From NCBI GenBank assembly GCA_029821195.1, contig JALGTU010000007.1, forward strand, positions 1-39,245: DNA of 39,245 nucleotides. The letters run 5' to 3'. This document shows, one piece after another, positions 9,204 to 18,116 of this stretch. Source of the DNA: Candidatus Zipacnadia bacterium. GTDB taxonomy: Bacteria; Armatimonadota; Zipacnadia; Zipacnadales; Zipacnadaceae. Position 1 is the first letter of the stretch; every line of letters starts with the position of its first letter. The translations under genes were made by a program, and so were the position numbers. The notes under the pieces are model-generated. The model was given only the letters and a program-made list of their open reading frames with translations, was not told the DNA's origin and searched no databases.

Positions 9204-10322
9204 ATGGGTATGCCCACTAATCTTACTCCCAAGCAGAGAATACTTGCCGCCCTGGATTGCGAGATACCTGATCGCGTACCTATATGCGAGCTGTACATAA
9301 ACGAGCCTAACGTTGTCCAAATAGCCCAGCTCCTGTCAGCAGAACCGGTGGCAGTGGAGGCGGGCAAGGACCGCTTCGGCGAAGAGCGCGATGAAATCCT
9401 GGATCTCTACTGTCTTATAGTTACCGAGCTGGGGTTAGATGCGACCTGCAGCAACTTCTCGATAGGCTTGGAGAACCTCGGCGATGACACAGCCAGGGAC
9501 AAGTTCGGGACGCTTTATCACCTCAGTGAGCATGGCGAGCCGCTGCCTTTTGACGGACCTGTCAAAGACAAGTCTGACCTCAAGCAGCTTGAGACGGTCT
9601 GTCGAGTGGCGAACGAGGATCTTGCTCCGGTACAGTACGTAATAGACAAGCTCGGTCCCGATAGGGCGCATTTCTTGGCCGTGAACGATCCCTTCAAAGT
9701 ATGCTGGCGCTGGCGCGGGGGCATGCAGAACCTGCTGGTTGACTACCTGGCGGACCCTGGATTAGTTCACGCCCTGGCCCGCCTCGCCACCGACTTCAAT
9801 CTGGCGGTGATGGAGAAAGCTGCCCAAGTCGGCGTTGACGTCATAATTGTGCCGGGCGATTTGGCCGGCGAAACGACCACGATAATGTCGCCGCAGCACT
9901 ATCGCGAATATATTAAGCCCTATCATCAGCAAATGGCCGACTACGCGCATCAGCAGGGGCTCAGGATAGTCAAGCATTCTGATGGCAATGTCTGGCCGAT
10001 TCTGGATGATTTCATCGAGGTAGGCTTCGACGGCGTACATCCCATTCAGCCGCAGTGTATGGACATTGGCGAGGTCAAGCAGCATCTGGCGGGGCGGGCT
10101 TGCGTAATAGGCAACATTGACTGTCGTGACCTGCTGGTCTTTGGCACACCGCAGCAGGTAACCGCGACCGTCCAGCAGACCATCGCCCAGGCCGCTCCCG
10201 GTGGTGGCTATATCATCAGCTCCTCCAACTCGATCCATCCGGGCTGCCGAGCCGAAAACTATGTAGCTATGATTGAGGCGGCCCATCAATACGGAGCCTA
10301 CGTCTCGCCGGAGCCGGGATGA
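9204..10322 (+). CDS. Uroporphyrinogen decarboxylase superfamily protein
   Basis: LTPKQRILAALDCEIPDRVPICEL; GLRIVKHSDGNVWPILDDFIEVGFDGVHPIQP; APGGGYIISSSNSIHPGCRAENYVAMIEA. Confidence 0.88.
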   Translation: MGMPTNLTPKQRILAALDCEIPDRVPICELYINEPNVVQIAQLLSAEPVAVEAGKDRFGEERDEILDLYCLIVTELGLDATCSNFSIGLENLGDDTARDKFGTLYHLSEHGEPLPFDGPVKDKSDLKQLETVCRVANEDLAPVQYVIDKLGPDRAHFLAVNDPFKVCWRWRGGMQNLLVDYLADPGLVHALARLATDFNLAVMEKAAQVGVDVIIVPGDLAGETTTIMSPQHYREYIKPYHQQMADYAHQQGLRIVKHSDGNVWPILDDFIEVGFDGVHPIQPQCMDIGEVKQHLAGRACVIGNIDCRDLLVFGTPQQVTATVQQTIAQAAPGGGYIISSSNSIHPGCRAENYVAMIEAAHQYGAYVSPEPG

Positions 10323-10480
10323 ACGCGTCCCGCCGGGACGAACAGGCTGGCCGTCTTTTCAATCTTCCCGCAGACTGTACTGCGCCGATGTTATTTTGGT
10401 GGGGCGCGGGCCCTAGAAGGTCAAAGACCATTGGGCCACGAAACTAAGCAAAGCATGTCTAATCAGGTGAGGGGGGCAAA

Positions 10481-11740
10481 GTGATGAGCGCCCGAAAAGT
10501 CGTTGTCGTAGTAGCATTATTGTTGGCCGCCGCGGGCAACCTCTATGCGGCTGATTTCTACAAGCCACCCGTTGTCTCCCTGAGTCCGATGGTGGCAGTA
10601 CCGGCGGTTGACGGCAAGATCGAGGCCCAGGAATGGGGCGGCGCCGCCGTGCTCAGTGATTTCGTTGCCGTCGGCGGCCAGGCCCCGCCCACCCCCCCCA
10701 CCACTGTCTACTTGGGCTACGATGACGAGGCGCTGTACGTGGGCGCCAAGCTCTTCGATCCGCAGCCCGACCAGCTTCGTGCCGAGGTCGGCGAGCGCGA
10801 CGGCGAGGTCTGGCGCGACGACTGCCTGGAACTGTTTATTGATACCGTCGGTGACCGCAAGACCTACGCCCATATGGTCGTCAACGCGCTGGGTACCAAA
10901 TATGACTCTTTCGACCGGGTTGTGTCCGAGGATTTTCAGTGGCATGTGGCCACCTCCGTGGACGAAGATGGCTGGAGCGTAGAGATAATCCTGCCCTTCG
11001 CCAACCAGATTCCGCCGCGCGCCGGCGATAAGTGGATCCTGGGTGTGGCCCGTCATGCCGCCCGCGCCGACGAGCTGAGCACCTGGGGCCGACATAACAA
11101 GAGCTTCCACGAGCCGCAGAATTTCGGCACATTGATCTTCGGCTCGAACTACGGTGTTAGCATGGATGATCCCGGAGCGATGTGGCTGGGGGAGAACACC
11201 GCGTTCGTCTCAGTCAGACCGCTGGTTAAGCGCGCAACGGTCGAAGGTCAGCCCGAGCCGGGAGACTGGGTGAAGCTGAACGTCCGGGTAATGGGCCGGG
11301 ACAAGGCCGGACACTTCTTTGGCGCCGTCAAGCAGGCGATGAGCGGTGAGCCCGTCCAGGTCGCGGTGCCCTACTCAATAAAGCAGGACGGCTTCAGCAC
11401 GGTGGCCTTTTCGCTGACCGACCACGAGGGGGTCATCCGCTGGCGCTCCGCGCCGTATCCGGTGAATGTCCCGGCTGTCTCCGAGACGCTCCAGGAGGCC
11501 GAGCAGAAACTGGGGCAGACGTTGGTGGCCTGGGTGCGCATGCCCGACGGGGAGGGAAAACAGCAGGCGCAGGAGATGTTGGAGCACTTGCTTGGAGGCT
11601 GGCGCTATCTGGGCGAGCGCTATCAGAGCCGCGACCGGATGACCCGTCCCGAGCTCGAAAGCCTGCTGCTACAGGTGCAACTGATGACCACCCAGGCCGA
11701 TATGCTACTCGCCACAATAATCGGCGAAGAACCGGGCTAG
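10481..11740 (+). CDS. Exported protein with CBM9-like carbohydrate-binding domain
   Basis: Signal peptide (KVVVVVALLLAAAGNLYA); VPAVDGKIEAQEWGGAAVLSDF...TVYLGYDDEALYVGAKLFDP...VWRDDCLELFIDT...GWSVEIILPF is the CBM9-like pattern. Confidence 0.78.
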   Translation: MMSARKVVVVVALLLAAAGNLYAADFYKPPVVSLSPMVAVPAVDGKIEAQEWGGAAVLSDFVAVGGQAPPTPPTTVYLGYDDEALYVGAKLFDPQPDQLRAEVGERDGEVWRDDCLELFIDTVGDRKTYAHMVVNALGTKYDSFDRVVSEDFQWHVATSVDEDGWSVEIILPFANQIPPRAGDKWILGVARHAARADELSTWGRHNKSFHEPQNFGTLIFGSNYGVSMDDPGAMWLGENTAFVSVRPLVKRATVEGQPEPGDWVKLNVRVMGRDKAGHFFGAVKQAMSGEPVQVAVPYSIKQDGFSTVAFSLTDHEGVIRWRSAPYPVNVPAVSETLQEAEQKLGQTLVAWVRMPDGEGKQQAQEMLEHLLGGWRYLGERYQSRDRMTRPELESLLLQVQLMTTQADMLLATIIGEEPG

Positions 11741-11882
11741 AGTGGCCTAGCGCTTGGTCGTATAAATCAGCGCAATATCGCTTGTGCCTTTCGGGCCGGC
11801 CTCACTTCGACGTAGCTCAGGGTGCGCAACACGGCCCCTCCAACGGCGCAACACAATAAGGTTTCCGGAGGGACCTGTCGCG

Positions 11883-11907
11883 GGAAGCTTCGCGTTGCGA
11901 AGCTTCC
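11883..11907. terminator. Perfect 11-bp hairpin between convergent genes
   Basis: GGAAGCTTCGC-GTT-GCGAAGCTTCC, between the CBM9-like gene (+) and the roadblock gene (-). No clear U-tract. Confidence 0.45.
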
Positions 11908-11953
11908 AATGCTGGCCCTAAAGGCATTCACCCTAGATCTTGTACACCGTCCC

Positions 11954-12319
11954 CTACTCCTCCGCCAGAGCGGCGGCGCTCTGGCGCACGTCGGCCAGCA
12001 GCAGGCCCAGAGTTACCTCGGGATTGGCCAGGCAGGCCAGGATCTGCTCGGGGCCGGCCTGGGTGACGATGATGTAACCGGTCTCAGCCCGGGCGTAAAG
12101 CTCCTGGATGGCCCCTTGACCAAACTCCCGGGCGCTGCGCGAAGCGCGGGCAAGCAAGTCAGCAGCCAGCGCGGCGAGCATGTCGGCTGATACCTCCGCG
12201 CCAGTATCCGCGGCGATGGGGAAACCGTCGGGGGTTACCAGGACGGCCGCGGTAACGTCGGGATTGTCCTGACGAAGCTTGTTGAGTATATCGCTGGCTG
12301 AACTGGATTCAGTTACCAC
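11954..12319 (-). CDS. Roadblock/LC7 domain protein
   Basis: SASDILNKLRQDNPDVTAAVLVTPDGFPIAADTGAEVSADMLAALAADLLARASRSAREFGQG; GTG start preceded by GGAGGAAACAAG. Confidence 0.85.
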   Translation of the reverse strand: MVTESSSASDILNKLRQDNPDVTAAVLVTPDGFPIAADTGAEVSADMLAALAADLLARASRSAREFGQGAIQELYARAETGYIIVTQAGPEQILACLANPEVTLGLLLADVRQSAAALAEE

Positions 12320-12465
12320 CTTGTTTCCTCCTTCAAGGCTGCGCAAACTTGACTATGGTCGGTGTGGCGCAGACTAAGTTCGCTGGGCAAGGAACAGATT
12401 CCTTCTGTGGCGAATAAGACAGTGACCGGACTGCGCAATCGCACAATGACTCGGGAAATAGCCCA

Positions 12466-13311
12466 ATGAATTCGGAGCGCGGCAAAAAAGAGGTCTCGTT
12501 CTTCGAGCACCTCGAGGAGCTGCGCATGCGGCTGCTGCGTATGATGATCTATACGGCGGTGGGCATGGCGCTGGCGTGGACGGTGCGCGCGCCCCTGCTG
12601 ACTCTGTTGCAAGAGCCGGCCGATATAGGTGCGCGGCAGGCGGGGCTTGAAGAGCTGCCCTTCCGTATCTTCGAGCCGGCAGCGGGCTTCGTGCTGATGA
12701 TGCAGATAGCGTTGGTGGCGGGGGTGATCATCGCCTCCCCACTGATTTTCATGGAATTGTGGCTGTTTATTGAGCCGGCGCTGGAACCCCGCGAGAAACG
12801 CTTTGTTATCTGGCTGCTGCCAGCGGCGACAGTGCTGTTCATGGGCGGCGTCTTTTTCTGCTATTTTATCTCCCCGCGTGCGTTCGCCTTTTTCTTCAAC
12901 ATCAACCAGAGCATGGGCGTGGAGGTGGAGTTGACCCTGCAGCCCTACCTCTATTTCCTGCTGCGGCTGCTGCTGGTCTTCGGGCTGGCCTTCGAGCTGC
13001 CGCTGGTGCTGATGTTCCTGGGGGCGGTGGGTATGGTCAAGGCGACTCAGTTGCTGGCCTTCTGGCGCTATGCGGTGGTGGTCATATTCATCGTCGCAGC
13101 CGTCGCCACGCCCACTACCGATCCGGTGACGATGCTGTTTATGGCCGGCCCACTTGTGGTATTGTACGCGATCAGCATCGGCTTGGTGCGACTCGTGGAG
13201 AAGCGCCCCACCGACGCTGAACCGGAAGACGACGAGGCGTACTATCCGCCACCGTACGATGAGCTGGTCGCCGATGACGACTCTGCCGATCCCGAAGGTG
13301 GCGAGCAGTGA
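12466..13311 (+). CDS. tatC: Sec-independent protein translocase TatC
   Basis: VSFFEHLEELRMRLLRMM start motif, FEPAAGFVLMMQ, multiple TM helices, ATPTTDPVTMLFMAGPLVVLY. Confidence 0.95.
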   Translation: MNSERGKKEVSFFEHLEELRMRLLRMMIYTAVGMALAWTVRAPLLTLLQEPADIGARQAGLEELPFRIFEPAAGFVLMMQIALVAGVIIASPLIFMELWLFIEPALEPREKRFVIWLLPAATVLFMGGVFFCYFISPRAFAFFFNINQSMGVEVELTLQPYLYFLLRLLLVFGLAFELPLVLMFLGAVGMVKATQLLAFWRYAVVVIFIVAAVATPTTDPVTMLFMAGPLVVLYAISIGLVRLVEKRPTDAEPEDDEAYYPPPYDELVADDDSADPEGGEQ

Positions 13312-15599
13312 GTGGCGAGTCGCGGATTGAGGCGTTCCTGGATGAACTGACCACTGCTGAGGATTACCGGGGCCAGATCCAGCACTTGCGGGTGATTGCC
13401 GCGCGGCAGGCCCGCTACGGCCAGCTCAAGGCCGAGCTGAGCGAAGAAATGCAGCAAGTCCTGGCTGATCTGGGGCTGGCGAAGCTCTACTGGCACCAGG
13501 TGCAGGCCATCGAGGCGGTGCTGGCCGGCAAGAACGTGGTCATCGCCGCCGGCACCGCCAGCGGTAAGACGCTGTGCTATACGCTGCCGCTGGCCGAGGC
13601 CATTCACGAGGAGGCGACCACGCGGGGCCTGCTGATCTACCCGACCAAGGCGCTGGCCCAGGATCAGCTCGGGAAACTGGGGGCGTTCGGCGCGGGCAGC
13701 GTCTTCACAGCCAACACCTACGACGGCGATACTCCCCAGAGCCAGCGGCGGCGCATACGCCAGCATTCGCAGGTTATCCTGACTAACCCCGATATGCTGC
13801 ACCTGGCTATCTGCCCGTACCACGAGTCCTGGGCCGACTTCTTCCGGCATCTGAAGTACGTCGTGCTCGATGAGGTGCACACCTACCGCGGCGTATTCGG
13901 CTCGCACACCGGCAACGTCCTGCGCCGATTGCGGCGGATTGCTCGGCATCACGGCGCGGACCCCCAGTTTATCTGCACCTCGGCGACCATCGGCAATCCC
14001 CAGGCTCACTGCGAGCGGCTGGTCGGCGTGGAGTTCGAGGTCGTTGACGAGGATAGCTCGGCACAGGGGCGGCGCTTCTTCGTCTTCTGGAATCCGCCGG
14101 TGGTGCAGCAGGAGGCCGGTCGGCGGCGCAGCGGCAACATCGAGGCCGCCGAACTCACCGTGCGCCTGGCGCGGGAGGGGATCCGCACGATCACCTTCAC
14201 CCAGGCGCGCCAGCAGGCGGAGCTGGTCCTGCAGTATATGCGCGCTCGGACGGATGATAAGGCGCTGCGCAAGCGGCTGATGGCCTACCGGGGCGGATAC
14301 CTGCCCGAGCAGCGCCGGGAAATCGAACAGCAGCTCTTCGCCGGGGACCTAATGGCCGTGGCGGCGACGGATGCCCTGGAGTTGGGCGTGGATATCGGCG
14401 GGCTCGACGCGGTGGTGATGACCGGCTATCCGGGCAGCATCTCCTCAGTCTGGCAGCAGGCGGGCCGGGCCGGCCGGGGTCAGCAGGACGCGCTGGCCGT
14501 ACTCGTGGCAATGCCCGGCGGCATTGACCAGTACGTCACCGAGCACCCCGATTACCTGCTGGCCGCCGACCAGGAGCGCGTGCTGATCAATCCCGAGAAT
14601 CGCTTTATCCTGGGTGCGCACCTGCTGTGCGCGGCCTATGAGCTGCCCCTGAGCGCCCGTGACGACGAGTTCTTCGGTGCCGAGATGAGCCAGGTTCTGG
14701 CGGTGCTGGCCGAGCACGGCTACGTGGTCGAGCGGCGGCGGTGGCACTGGTCCGGCCCGGCGGACATATATCCGGCTGCGGAAGTCGGGATTCGGAGCAG
14801 CGGGGGCACCGGCTATGATATTGTGGATACCGGCCGCGAAGAGGTCCTGGGTACGATAGACAAGAACTCGGCTTTTTGGATGACTCATCCCGGCGCGGTC
14901 TACCTGCACCAGGGCGAAAATTACCTGGTTAGCGGGCTGGATGTCGAGGAGCAAAAGGTCCTCGTCGAGCCGACCGACGTGAATTACTACACCCGGGCGA
15001 TCCAGATGTCCAATGTCGAGGTGCTGCAGACCTACGAGCGGCGCAGGCTGGGCGGAGCCGGAGAGATAACGCTGGGCGAGCTTAGTGTGCACAGCCAGGT
15101 TGTGGGCTACCGCAAGTATCACCGGAAGACCGGGCGGCAGTTGGCAGTCGAAGACCTGGACCTGCCCGCGCAGGACTTCGAGACAATGGGCGTCTGGTTT
15201 GCCGCCGATAAGCCGGAGGCGACGATGCTGACCGAAGCGGGCTGCCACGTAATGGGCAGTCTGCATGGGCTGGAGCACGCGATCATTGCGCTGCTGCCGC
15301 TGTTCGCGTTGTGCGATCCGCATGATATCGGCGGCGTCTCCTATTCCCTGCACGAGTCGCTGGGCGCGGGCGGGATCTTCGTCTATGACGGCTACCCCGG
15401 GGGCGTCGGCATCTGTGAGGAGGCCTTCTATCGGGCCGAGGAAGTGCTGCAGGCAGTGTGCGAGCGCATCGCCAACTGCCCCTGCGAGGCGGGCTGCCCC
15501 TCGTGCGTGCAGTCCCCGAGCTGCGGAGATAACAATCAGCCGATGGACAAGGCCGGCGCCGCGCGGCTGGCCCGGTTCTGGGCCGAGGGGAAGGAATAG
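13308..15599 (+). CDS. DEAD/DEAH-box helicase, MrfA/YprA type with C-terminal Cys cluster
   Basis: AAGTASGKTLCY (motif I), VVLDEVHTYRG (II), CTSATIGNP (III), QQAGRAGRGQ (VI), CPCEAGCPSCVQSPSCGDNNQPMDKAGA (DUF1998/MrfA-like). GTG start overlaps the tatC stop (GTGA). Confidence 0.93.
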   Translation: MSGESRIEAFLDELTTAEDYRGQIQHLRVIAARQARYGQLKAELSEEMQQVLADLGLAKLYWHQVQAIEAVLAGKNVVIAAGTASGKTLCYTLPLAEAIHEEATTRGLLIYPTKALAQDQLGKLGAFGAGSVFTANTYDGDTPQSQRRRIRQHSQVILTNPDMLHLAICPYHESWADFFRHLKYVVLDEVHTYRGVFGSHTGNVLRRLRRIARHHGADPQFICTSATIGNPQAHCERLVGVEFEVVDEDSSAQGRRFFVFWNPPVVQQEAGRRRSGNIEAAELTVRLAREGIRTITFTQARQQAELVLQYMRARTDDKALRKRLMAYRGGYLPEQRREIEQQLFAGDLMAVAATDALELGVDIGGLDAVVMTGYPGSISSVWQQAGRAGRGQQDALAVLVAMPGGIDQYVTEHPDYLLAADQERVLINPENRFILGAHLLCAAYELPLSARDDEFFGAEMSQVLAVLAEHGYVVERRRWHWSGPADIYPAAEVGIRSSGGTGYDIVDTGREEVLGTIDKNSAFWMTHPGAVYLHQGENYLVSGLDVEEQKVLVEPTDVNYYTRAIQMSNVEVLQTYERRRLGGAGEITLGELSVHSQVVGYRKYHRKTGRQLAVEDLDLPAQDFETMGVWFAADKPEATMLTEAGCHVMGSLHGLEHAIIALLPLFALCDPHDIGGVSYSLHESLGAGGIFVYDGYPGGVGICEEAFYRAEEVLQAVCERIANCPCEAGCPSCVQSPSCGDNNQPMDKAGAARLARFWAEGKE

Positions 15600-15628
15600 C
15601 CTCGGAGCAGCGGGAAGGTAGAGGGGCA

Positions 15629-16471
15629 ATGGCAGTGGACCTGCACATTCATTCGGTCTTCTCTGATGGTAGCCTGACGCCCGAGCAGATTGTCGAGGTG
15701 GCACTGGCCAAGAAGCTCAAGGTGATTGCCCTCACCGATCACGATACCGTCGGGGGCGTGGCTCGCGCCCAGCAGGCCGCGGCGGGGACCGGACTACTGG
15801 TGTTGCCCGCCGTCGAGATCAGCGCCGAGCAGGATGATGCCGACGTGCACATCCTGGGCTACTTCATTGACACCGAAGATGCGAAGCTGCGGGAGAAGCT
15901 GCACGCCATTCGGGCCGTCCGACTGGAACGGGCACGAAAGATCGTTGGCAAGCTCGCTAAGCTGGGCCTTGAGATTGACTTTGAGAAGCTGCTGGCGGAG
16001 GCTGGGCCTGATAGCATCGGCCGCCCCCATATCGCCACCCGGCTGTTCAGGCAGGGCTACGTCAACAGCGCCCAGGAGGCGTTCGCCCGCTATTTGCAGC
16101 GGGGCCGCCCGGCCTATGAGGAACGGTACCGGCTGACGCCGGTTGAAGCAGTCGAGTTAGTGATCGCGGCGGGTGGCCTGGCCGTGCTGGCTCACCCGGG
16201 CCTGCAGGGCGCCGACCGGCGGATTGGCGAACTGGCTGGCTGCGGCCTCCAGGGCGTGGAGGCATATCATATCCATCATAGGCCCGCCCAGGCGCGTCAG
16301 TACGTCAGGATGGCCGAGCAGCGGGGGCTGCTAGTCACTGGTGGCAGCGACTCGCATGGGCCTAAGGGGCCGGTGCCGGTGGAAATAGGCGCGGTGGACG
16401 TGCCCGACGAGTGCGCCCAGCGCCTGGTCGAGTGGGCTAAGAGGCACCAGCCGGCCTGGGAAGATAGGTGA
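15629..16471 (+). CDS. PHP-domain phosphoesterase (TrpH/RNase AM-like)
   Basis: VDLHIHSVFSDGSLTPEQIV, VIALTDHDTVGG, LPAVEISAE, IGRPHIATRL, VLAHPGL, TGGSDSHGP. Confidence 0.92.
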   Translation: MAVDLHIHSVFSDGSLTPEQIVEVALAKKLKVIALTDHDTVGGVARAQQAAAGTGLLVLPAVEISAEQDDADVHILGYFIDTEDAKLREKLHAIRAVRLERARKIVGKLAKLGLEIDFEKLLAEAGPDSIGRPHIATRLFRQGYVNSAQEAFARYLQRGRPAYEERYRLTPVEAVELVIAAGGLAVLAHPGLQGADRRIGELAGCGLQGVEAYHIHHRPAQARQYVRMAEQRGLLVTGGSDSHGPKGPVPVEIGAVDVPDECAQRLVEWAKRHQPAWEDR

Positions 16472-16476
16472 GAGGT

Positions 16477-16833
16477 ATGGAAACAACAGTAACTGAAATC
16501 TCCGGCGAGCCGCCGGTAACGGTGCTCTCGATCGGTGGTTCGGTAGACGCCGGAGCCGAGGGGTTAGAGCGGCTCGGTCGGGTGCTGGAGGGGCTGGTTG
16601 ACGAGGGGGTGCGTCATCTGGTCGTGGACCTGTCCAGCGCTGACTTTCTGGTCTCGCGGGCGCTGGGCCAGCTTCTGACCGCGGCGGTGCGCCTGCGCAG
16701 CCGGGGCGGAGATATGGCTATCGCCGGGGCCAAAGGGTCAGTGGCGGCTTCCGCGCTGATGGTGGGGGTGGGCGCGATGGTCCAGCTCTGCGAGACGGTG
16801 GAGGACGGCGTCGCGGCGCTGACTGCGCCGTAG
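16477..16833 (+). CDS. STAS-domain (anti-sigma factor antagonist-like) protein
   Basis: VTVLSIGGSVDAGAEGLERLGRVLEGLVDEGVRHLVVDLSSADFLVSRALGQLLTAAVRLRSRGGDMAIAG. Confidence 0.82.
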   Translation: METTVTEISGEPPVTVLSIGGSVDAGAEGLERLGRVLEGLVDEGVRHLVVDLSSADFLVSRALGQLLTAAVRLRSRGGDMAIAGAKGSVAASALMVGVGAMVQLCETVEDGVAALTAP

Positions 16834-16870
16834 GAGCGAGATTCCTGTCGCGACAAGAATGTCGCTCCTA
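16831..16870. repeat. REP-like palindrome
   Basis: TAGGAGCGAGATTCCTGTCGCGACAAGAATGTCGCTCCTA: near-perfect 40-nt inverted repeat with the internal palindrome TGTCGCGACA. Confidence 0.85.
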
Positions 16871-16940
16871 CTGGAGACGGGGAGCTTGTCACCTGCACGG
16901 CGTTGCGGGTTGTCGTCCGCAGCCCACTCTCCGCTATCCC

Positions 16941-18104
16941 CTAGCTGTTGTCAGTCAGCCAGTCGAGCAGTTCGTCGGCCTCGGCGGGGCTGGCTACGTC
17001 CTGCACTAGGTACCAGACCAGATTGGGCTTGAGCTGGGGATGGACCCACTTGATCGCCTCGACGTCCCCCCAGACCTCGACTGATTTGCCCGCCGCCTGG
17101 ATCTGGTGGAAGATGTCTACCCAGGTATGCTGGGGAGCGTTGCCCTCGCCGGGCACCCACTGGATGCCGTGCAGCTTGGGGGCGGCCAGTAGATCGGGGA
17201 GGTGTACCAGGGCATCGGGGCCGTCGAGGTGATAGAAGTTGTAGTCCAGGAATTCCCACATATACTCCAGAGCAGGAAGTATCCAGCGCCTGAACATCGT
17301 GGGTGAGACCATCGCCGAGAAGTCAGACGAAGTGATGCAACCTCTACCAGGGAAGCCGACTGCCGACCAGTCTGAAGTCCAGCCGAACCGGTCTATGTCA
17401 GCCGCCTCCCAGAGAGCGTCGAATACCACTGGAAAGATTTCGGTCGCCTGCCTTACTGCTACATCAAGCATCTCCGGCTGGTCGATCATATCTATCAGAA
17501 ATTGCTGGGTGCCTCGCAGAGCAGCTAACAGGTCAACATGGGGCTGGGAATCGGGTATCGCGGGCAGGAACTTGCCCGCAGCGCGTTCGCCTATAACCTG
17601 GTAGAAGTTGAGCATCAAGCGCCAGTAACGGTTCTGAGGGTCTAACTTTATCGGCAGGAAGTCCGCCCAGTCATCAACGCAGGGCTCAATCCAAGAAGTA
17701 TCCCCGCTCTCTTCCGACGTGATGATTTCGCCGCCTACGAACCCAGCAAACTGGCTCGGCCCGAATGACGGCACAAAGCAGGGGAGCGCCTCGCCGGCGA
17801 AGTAGATCGTCTCAGCCCAGGCTTCGAACATGTCCAGGGGAGCAGTGAAATCGCCGTCGAGGCCGACGATTTGGGGGATTGCCGGGCGCTGGGGAGCATC
17901 CTCACGCCGTACAGTTATTACCGCCGGAGGCCGGTCGAGCAGCTCTCCCGCCCAGAAGGCGCGCCAGCGCCGGGTAGCTTCATCGAAATCGGGCTTGTAG
18001 AGCAGTTCCATACGCTCAGCTTCAGCCAGCAATGACTCTGTGCCCGGTCTGCCCAAGCCGGGCATAGCGCGATTGGGCACATAATCGGACTGTTCTGCCT
18101 GCAT
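16941..18104 (-). CDS. Divergent URO-D-superfamily-like protein
   Basis: LILPALEYMWEFLDYNFYHLDGPDALVHLPDLLAAPKLHGIQWVPGEG and ...WGDVEAIKWVHPQL resemble the URO-D/methyltransferase TIM-barrel; weaker similarity than the other two. Confidence 0.65.
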   Translation of the reverse strand: MQAEQSDYVPNRAMPGLGRPGTESLLAEAERMELLYKPDFDEATRRWRAFWAGELLDRPPAVITVRREDAPQRPAIPQIVGLDGDFTAPLDMFEAWAETIYFAGEALPCFVPSFGPSQFAGFVGGEIITSEESGDTSWIEPCVDDWADFLPIKLDPQNRYWRLMLNFYQVIGERAAGKFLPAIPDSQPHVDLLAALRGTQQFLIDMIDQPEMLDVAVRQATEIFPVVFDALWEAADIDRFGWTSDWSAVGFPGRGCITSSDFSAMVSPTMFRRWILPALEYMWEFLDYNFYHLDGPDALVHLPDLLAAPKLHGIQWVPGEGNAPQHTWVDIFHQIQAAGKSVEVWGDVEAIKWVHPQLKPNLVWYLVQDVASPAEADELLDWLTDNS

Positions 18105-18116
18105 CTGTCCGGCCGG

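Noticed and set aside
14445-15704. 419-aa minus-strand ORF
   Set aside because: Antisense to the helicase C-terminal half, whose motifs are intact.
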